64,000 nt of DNA from the NCBI GenBank assembly GCA_025175895.1, contig CM046000.1, positions 71,536,720 to 71,600,719 on the forward strand, given 5' to 3'. This stretch comes from Wurfbainia villosa. Taxonomy: Eukaryota > Streptophyta > Magnoliopsida > Zingiberales > Zingiberaceae. Under the pieces are notes generated by a model, which saw only the letters and a program-made list of their open reading frames with translations, was not told the DNA's origin and did no database searches. Position numbers and translations under genes: made by a program. Below, in pieces: positions 58,331 through 64,000 of this stretch. Every line of letters begins with the position of its first letter. The stretch's first letter is position 1.

Positions 58331-59350
58331 AAGTTGTGATGAGCTGAGATTCTAAGAAATGGCTAGAGGCCATGAGATCCGAGATGGAATCCATATACAC
58401 CAACCAAGTATGGACTTTGGTTGATCCACTTGAAGGTGTCAAACCCATTGGGTGTAAGTGGGTCTTTAAGAGAAAGACTGACATCGATGGACTTATGAAT
58501 ACCTATAAGGGTCGATTAGTGGCTAAAGGTTTCAAGCAAATTCATGGTATTAACTATGATGAAACCTTTTCCCCAGTTGCGATGTTTAAGTTCATTCGGA
58601 TCATGCTTGCTATTGCAGTGTAGCACGATTATGAGATCTGGCAGATGAATGTCAAAACTGCATTTCTGAATGGAAACTTGCTCGAGGTTGTGTAGATGAT
58701 ACAACCTGAGGGTTTTGTAGATCCACAGCATACTGGCAAAGTATCCAAGCTACAAAGGTCTATTTACGGTCTTAAGTAAGCTTCTCAGAGGTGGAATCTT
58801 CGATTCGATGATGCATTCAAATAGTTTGGTTTCATCAAGAATGAAGATGAACCCTATGTCTACAAGAGAGTTAATGGAAACACAATTGTCTTCCTTGTAT
58901 TGTATGTGGATGACATACTACTCATTGGGAATGACATCCCTTCGCTACAGTTTGTGAAGACTTGGCTGGGGACGTGCTTCTCAATGAAGGACTTAGGTGA
59001 AGCAGTCTGTATTCTAGGCATCAAGATCTATAGAGATAGATCTAAGAGATTGCTTGGTGTAAGTCAGAGTACATATATTGACACGGTATTACTACGGTTT
59101 GCCATTAAGAATTCCAAGAAGGGACTTCTGTCAATGTCACATGGTGTGAGTCTTTCGAAGACTCAAAGTCCCACTTCTAGAGAGGAGAGAGACCGCATGG
59201 ATAAGATCCCTTATGCATCGGCCATAGGATCTATCATGTACGTCATGCTATGTACTCGTCCTGATGTCTCGTATGCTTTGAGCATGACGAGTAGATACCG
59301 GTCAGATCCAGGTGAGCGTCACTGGATAGCAGTCAAGAATATTCTTAAGT
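58331..59350 (+). pseudogene. CopG reverse transcriptase
   Basis: Frame 58372-58623 has MESIYTNQVWTLVDP, GCKWVFKRKTDIDG, RLVAKGFKQ and NYDETFSPVAM, then a stop where Gln or similar is expected. MNVKTAFLNGNL, IQPEGFVD and SIYGLK follow in the same region, with stops near 58695 and 58779. The catalytic box LYVDDILLIGN is intact near 58897-58930, and 58900-59352 runs on to RPDVSYALSMTSRY. Three or more nonsense changes; full length otherwise. Confidence 0.85.
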
Positions 59351-59885
59351 AATTGAGAAGGACTAAAGAATATTTCTTGATATTTGGAGGCGATGAGGAG
59401 CTAGATGTAAAGGGTTACTGCGATGCCAACTTCCAAACTAACCAGGATGATTATAGATCGTAGTCATGGTTCGTATTTTTCTTGAATGGTGGTGCTGTGA
59501 GCTGGAAGAGTTCGAAGCGGGACACAGTTGTTGATTCTACAATAGAGGCCAAGTATATTGCTGCATCAGAGGCAGCAAAAGTGGCAGTTTGGATCTGCAA
59601 GTTCATTATTGAGCTTGGGGTGGTTCCTAGCATATCAAATCCTATAGAGCTCTATTGTGACAACAATGGAGCGATAGCGCAGGCTAAGGAACCTCACTCA
59701 CACCAGCGGACCAAACACATACTACGGTGCTTCCATCTCATTCGAGAGATTATCGATAGAGGAGATGTGAAGATTTGTAGAGTACCCACAGAGGCTAACG
59801 TCGCAGGTCCCTTGACCAAATCTTTGGCACAGAAAAAGCATGATGGTCACACTAGGTCATTGGGTATTAAATACTATAGTGATTG
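59351..59885 (+). pseudogene. CopG RNase H
   Basis: The copia RNase H starts near 59400 (GYCDANF, with the first catalytic Asp) and stops once near 59459. The open stretch 59482-59886 has GGAVSWKSSKRDTVVDSTIEAKYIA (read in two parts, SWKSSKRD and STIEAKYIAASEA), then LYCDNNGAIAQAKEP, HQRTKHI and the natural end. Catalytic residues Asp, Glu and Asp are recognisable. This is the pol C-terminus, and the LTR follows. Confidence 0.85.
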
Positions 59886-59894
59886 ACACTAGTG

Positions 59895-59906
59895 CTAGTG
59901 GGAGAT
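59895..59906 (+). promoter_or_regulatory. CopG polypurine tract
   Basis: The purine-rich run ctagtgggagat lies directly before the LTR start TGTTAGTG. Confidence 0.7.
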
Positions 59907-60795
59907 TGTTAGTGAAAGCCCTAGAGCCAACCATGTGATGATTGTTGTATGAATTTTGTTATATCATATTCATATTTATAAAGGTATTTCTTTATGGTTA
60001 TTATACTTACTTGTATTGATGCAGAATAACTAAGTATAATAACGTCCTTGAGTAGAAGGTTCTTATCTATATCAATCGATTGGTTGAATCGATAATGAGA
60101 TGATATAGAGAACACTACTCTTAATCATTCTTAGTCAAGTATTAACATTCAGGGACAATGTTAATGCGAAGAGACTAGCATATAGGTCAACTCGATGACT
60201 TGATCTCACATGTCATGGATATGATATATCAAGTTGACACATAGGTATGCATTTGAGAATGTATACTGAATAACCCGCCATGAGAAAGTATCATGAATCG
60301 TTATATGAGTGTCATATACTTTCTCATGTAACTATTAGTATGACTATTAGTCCTTGGACCTAAAGTCACCATGGTTCCCTACATAAGGAGTTTCATACTT
60401 TAGCTTCATCAAACATCACCCATAAATGGGTGGACTATATAGGCGATTACTGGGTATGTAACAAATTATGCGGAGGGATGTGAGTGATGTAGATGGGATC
60501 TATCGCTCCTATATGATGGGAGTGACATCATGATTCTTGATAGAGTGAGACCACTAAGTGCATGACCATGCCCAAATGAGTCAATATGAGATATTGAGCT
60601 CATTTGATTAGAGTGAGTCTACTTGGAGTTCAAGATATAGATTGTACAGAGGATGACATGGTTTATTCCTCAATTAGTCAATCTAGATGTCAAGGATAGA
60701 AGGACATTGTCACATATTATGAGAGTCATAATTAGTAGTCACAAAGGTGATGTTGGATCTCAACATTCTTGTACCTTGGGTAGCAATGATGTGTT
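59907..60795 (+). repeat. CopG 3' LTR, partial
   Basis: Starts TGTTAGTGAAAGCCC after the polypurine tract. About 0.9 kb is present before GagI begins at 60796; the rest is outside the window or lost. No gene is supported in it. Confidence 0.7.
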
Positions 60796-60955
60796 TGTTG
60801 TGGATCGAAACGGCCGGCTAGAGGGGGGTGAATCGTTCGTTGGATGTCGTAATTCGTTCGTTCTCGTGTGCTTGTCTACAATTGTCATTAATATACGCAG
60901 CGGAATAACAAAAGAAATAACAACAATACAAGCACAATCAATACACAAGCATATA

Positions 60956-61007
60956 CGTGGTTCGGAACCGAATGGTTCCTACTCCACGGAGTGAGCTCAA
61001 CGAGCTC
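60956..61007 (-). ncRNA. Conserved leader hairpins HP3/HP4 in GagI
   Basis: On the - strand, HP3 (61007-60993) pairs GAGCTC with GAGCTC, loop GTT. HP4 (60988-60956, 33 nt) has closing stem CGTGG:CCACG, internal loop AGTA:GAA, upper stem GGAACC:GGTTCC and loop ATTC. The G-C pair next to the loop replaces the G-U of the other families. HP1 and HP2 are not obvious here. Confidence 0.75.
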
Positions 61008-61754
61008 GTGTTATGCGCACGACACTAACAACACTCCTTATCGACTACACGTCGGAGGTGGAGAAACCTCTCACAAGCTATTACAACAAGTAATATGAAA
61101 TACAACATGAAATACAAAGACAATACAAAAGAGAACTTTTACACAATTGTTTTGATCGCTTTCTTGTTGCTTGCTTTTGGTTGCTCTTGAAGGTCTGGAA
61201 TGCAACAACAATTCCCCTCCAAAGTCACCTCAAAAGCATTGGCGAAATCCTCCAAGTCGAGCTCCATTTATAACCTGCATCAAGCTGATTTCGCACCCAT
61301 CAATCGACAGATCGTGACCATCAGTCGACTGGTCCCGTAGTCGTTGTCTCACAACGGCCAAATCCACGTTGGTTAAGTTCCAACGGATCACACATCAGTC
61401 GACTGATGGCACCCATCAGTCGACTGATCATCCATCAGTCGAGTGCTGGCGAGCTCGACTCCATTCTGTGCCCATGCACAGTGTCATCGATCCGCCATCA
61501 CTCGGCCGATCGATTCTCAACAATGATCGGCCTCTCTCGGCATCGATCACCGAACTTGGTTCAGTCGAACACTGGTCGAACCCATATGACCTAGAGCAGT
61601 CGACTGGCACCTATGCCAGTCGGCTGATGTCGGCTAAAACCTCAAACATAACGATGTTTGAGCCTCCAACACTCAGTCTTAGCCACATGGCCAAGTCCAC
61701 CTTATCCCTCATGGAGTTCCCCACCGAAGCCCTCTTCCCTCGGCCTACGTCCCT

Positions 61755-62025
61755 CGGATGCGCCAAGCGCACGGCTTCGCAATGCCATCCTTCGCGTCTC
61801 ATGCCCTAGAAGTATGCTTCCCTTTGGGCTCACTCCATTCGCTCCCCGTCTGGCGGTCCCTCGGATGCACCAAGCGCACGGCTTCGCAATGCCATCCTTC
61901 ACCGACTCAAGGACCCGAGCCTAGTGAACTTGCCAAGTTCTCAAGACTTCCCAAATGCACCAAGCGCATGGCTTCGCAATGCATTTCTCACCAAGCACCA
62001 AGCGCACGGCTTTGCAATGCTTTGG
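61755..62025 (-). repeat. Spaced tandem repeat in GagI LTR
   Basis: Four copies of a core reading accaagcgcacggcttcgca on the + strand, at about 61757 (gccaag variant), 61865, 61957 and 61995, with irregular spacing from about 38 to 108 bases. Overlapping His/Arg/Ser-rich ORFs are only translations of it. Confidence 0.75.
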
Positions 62026-62156
62026 ACTTTCCCATGCCAACCCCATGTTGGACTTTCCCTTGACAATCCCATGTCATGAGTTTTGTCTATCATCAAAATA
62101 CTATCAAGGTACTGCTCGAGTCAAACTCGAGTCAACCTGGGCCAATTGCACCAACA

Positions 62157-63740
62157 ATCTCCCCCTTTTTGATGATTGACAAAACTACCATATCAAGTCT
62201 ACCAATTCTCTCATATTGGCAATTCTCATATCCCAAATGAGAATTCCAAACCTAATTGGTAACTTGGTAAACATCTCCCCCTTTTTGACATTACATCAAA
62301 AAGGTCCTCCCCAAGGGTATGAATGTCTCATATCCCAATGAAATCTTATATCTCTCCCTTGGAGGAACACATGCCTACCATCTTTCTAGTGATCCCATAT
62401 CACTTAAAGAGAGGCAACCCAATTTTCCTCCCATTAGGAAAAACACATCTATCTTCCCAAGATGGATACCTCCCCCTAGAGGCTTGCTCCTCCTTGACTA
62501 TTGCACCAACAATGTCCTTGGAGAGTCCCTAAGCCAATAGGAACATTAACCAAATCAAAATTAAGGCAAAGTTCAACAATGAACTCTCTTCCACCTTAAA
62601 ATTGATACTCACCCTCAACCCAACTCCTAATCCATGTCCAATGGATTTCCACTCTTTCTAATGCTCTATCAAGTATATCCTAGGGTTAGGAGTGGTTAGG
62701 GGACCAAAACATGGCTAAACATGGGCCTAACTATCAAGTTTACCCAAAATCAGCCTATGTCAGTCGACTCACGATACCACGATCATTGGACTTACCATCG
62801 ATCATTGCCACATTACAGTGGCGATCGATAATCGTGATTCTCTAGCTTTTGATTTGAAATGGATTTTTGAAATCCATAAGTAAATATACGTAATTTTAAA
62901 AATCTTGAAAATGCATACGTATAATACTTATCCTAAACACTATGGGTGAAAAATATTGGAAATTTATTTTACCCATTAAATTAGGAGATTGATACCAAGT
63001 TCAAAATTTAAGAAAAGCTTCAATAAAGAGTCATCTTTGTATCATCCCATTCAATGGTGATAGCTATCAAAAGATAGGCTTCACCATGGTTTTTCAAAAT
63101 GTTTTCAAAATGTTTTCAAAACCTTTAATTTCTTTTCCTTAAACATCTCACTTATATCTAGATGTGTAAAACAAATACAAGTTAAATTTTTTGTGAGATG
63201 TGGGTTTTGTTTTGTTTATGTTCTCATGCATATTTCTAGGCAACATTAATTTGATTCCCTTCAAATTGTGTCATAGTCCTTAACTCCATTTTAAACTATG
63301 CATGATATGATTATGGCATAAACATGATTTAGATAAAAACATATGCCAATATCATGATGTCATGGCATGTGAATGAGAACTAAGCATACATGACATCTAA
63401 AAATAATTCTAAACATGATCATGACATTTTATAGATAAAAAAGAAAATGATGTCATGACATGGTAAGGAAAACAAATCATGGCAAGTAAAATATACTAAG
63501 GTATAGAATACCTAAGTGTGAAAATCAATTTGCCATTTTTAGGGATTAAATACATTTTGCCTTAATGTCATTATTTCCTTAGTGTGCCAAAAACCCAAAA
63601 TGGCACACCAAGACTTCTATGACCTAATTTGTGTCAATTTAAATCATTTTAAACTTCTCAAACCATATTGGCACACCCTAATGTGTCAACTCACAATGGC
63701 TAGGTTAACCACCCATCCACTTAGGGTTGGCACACCCTAA
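62157..63740 (-). other. GagI polypurine tracts and non-coding 3' region
   Basis: On the - strand the terminal tract aaaaagggggagat abuts the LTR, and similar runs recur near 62274-62290, 62343-62358 and 62470-62480. That is again the multiple-tract arrangement. The remaining A/T-rich sequence to 63740 has no gene; imperfect direct repeats of words such as catgatat and atgtcatg occur around 63290-63480. Confidence 0.55.
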
Positions 63741-64000
63741 CCCATTTAGCGTGAATCAATCACGCTCTTAGGAACCCAATATCTATTGGAGCTCCTTGGG
63801 TTAACAAGGTATTCCCTAGGGATAACTTCCCTAGATACCTTTCTAATGACCCTTTTTGGCTTTGAAGCCTTAGTCAAATGGGTCTTACTTGGGTCAACTC
63901 TAGAGGTGAATCCTCCATTGACCTCCTTAGTGGCTACATTTGATTTCTTTGAGGTGTTAGGCACTAAACACATACCATGGCTAGACTTAGGGATGACTTC
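63741..64000 (-). pseudogene. GagI Gag-like C-terminus (partial)
   Basis: The frame 63746-63973 on the - strand is basic (KASKPKRVIRKVSR) and ends NRYWVPKSVIDSR, like the SireD Gag end (NMYWVPKDQIHY). Such WVPK motifs mark the region between the zinc knuckle and protease in this lineage. The upstream part lies beyond the window, so its intactness cannot be judged. No protease motif follows it. Confidence 0.5.

Larger units (their letters stand above)
55662..60795 (+). mobile_element. CopG: Ty1-copia element, 3' two-thirds, host of the nest
   Basis: Protease and pre-integrase (55662-56364), integrase (57445 onward), RT, RNase H, polypurine tract and 3' LTR in copia order. It is interrupted by AthK on the left, SoloH inside integrase and GagI in the 3' LTR. 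Numerous stops. Landmarks resemble those of CopJ (same Angela/Tork-like group), but the two are distinct elements in opposite orientation. Confidence 0.85.
60796..62156 (-). repeat. GagI 3' LTR
   Basis: 1361 bases; on the - strand it begins TGTTGGTGCAATTGG and ends GATCCACAACA. It carries the same C-run motif near its 3' end, TCGA palindromes (61300-61640), a tandem repeat (61755-62025) and hairpins HP3/HP4. ORFs in it, such as 61369-61809, are repeat translations. Confidence 0.78.
60796..64000 (-). mobile_element. GagI: SIRE-related element on the - strand, gag close to the 3' LTR
   Basis: 3' LTR 60796-62156, then, reading leftward on the - strand, a polypurine tract, about 1.6 kb of non-coding DNA and the end of a Gag-like frame (63746-63973). 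In an autonomous copia element several kilobases of pol would separate gag from the 3' LTR; here there is no room for it. I therefore read it as another gag-only or pol-deleted element. The other end lies outside the window. Confidence 0.65.

Noticed and set aside
61369..61809. 146-codon ORF at the GagI LTR
   Set aside because: Made of TCGA palindromes and the 20-bp repeat cores; it lies antisense to the element and has no domain.

Overview
This window looks like repeat-rich nuclear DNA from a flowering plant with a large genome; a monocot is possible but I cannot fix the species. I found no host gene, rRNA or tRNA gene. Nearly every base belongs to LTR retrotransposons inserted into one another, and every element is defective. 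I use private labels for them.

Layout, outermost to innermost. CopG is an old Ty1-copia element on the + strand (55662-60795); its 5' half lies left of the window. AthK, an Athila/Tat-type Ty3-gypsy derivative on the - strand, is inserted in CopG and runs from beyond base 1 to 55661. CopJ, a Ty1-copia element on the - strand (about 546-17939), sits in AthK. GypF, a chromovirus-type gypsy element (4168-16145, target duplication AAAGG), sits in the 5' LTR of CopJ. A 33.3-kb insertion (19388-52682, target duplication ATGGC) separates the gag of AthK from its protease. SoloH, a solo LTR (56365-57444, duplication CTTTA), splits the integrase of CopG. GagI, a further - strand element, starts at 60796 in the 3' LTR of CopG and leaves the window on the right.

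The 33.3-kb insertion is the most interesting part. It is one tandem array, LTR1-body1-LTR2-body2-LTR3-body3-LTR4, flanked once by ATGGC. Each body has a primer-binding site for initiator tRNA-Met, one ORF with two CCHC zinc knuckles and a long Asn/Lys/Ser-rich tandem-repeat tail, and about 1.45 kb of non-coding DNA with several polypurine tracts. None has a recognisable capsid domain, protease, integrase or reverse transcriptase. LTR2 was later split by SireD, a SIRE-like copia element without RT/RNase H (23965-31294). LTR3 was split by GypE, a chromovirus with gag, protease, RT, RNase H, integrase and chromodomain, all broken (35172-46969), followed by a foldback of tRNA-like SINE sequence (46970-47611). 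Body1 carries a second SINE.

A conserved folded RNA appears in the LTRs of four related families (array, SireD, SoloH, GagI). Its last hairpin is always 33 nt, both stems change by compensatory substitutions, and its internal loop fits the loop E (bulged-G) pattern AGUA/GAA or a one-base variant. It lies downstream of the TATA box, so it should be in the genomic RNA leader. I infer a shared packaging, dimerisation or translation signal that lets gag-only elements use the machinery of relatives encoding pol. This and the tandem array of Asn-rich zinc-knuckle elements are the best candidates for an undescribed system.
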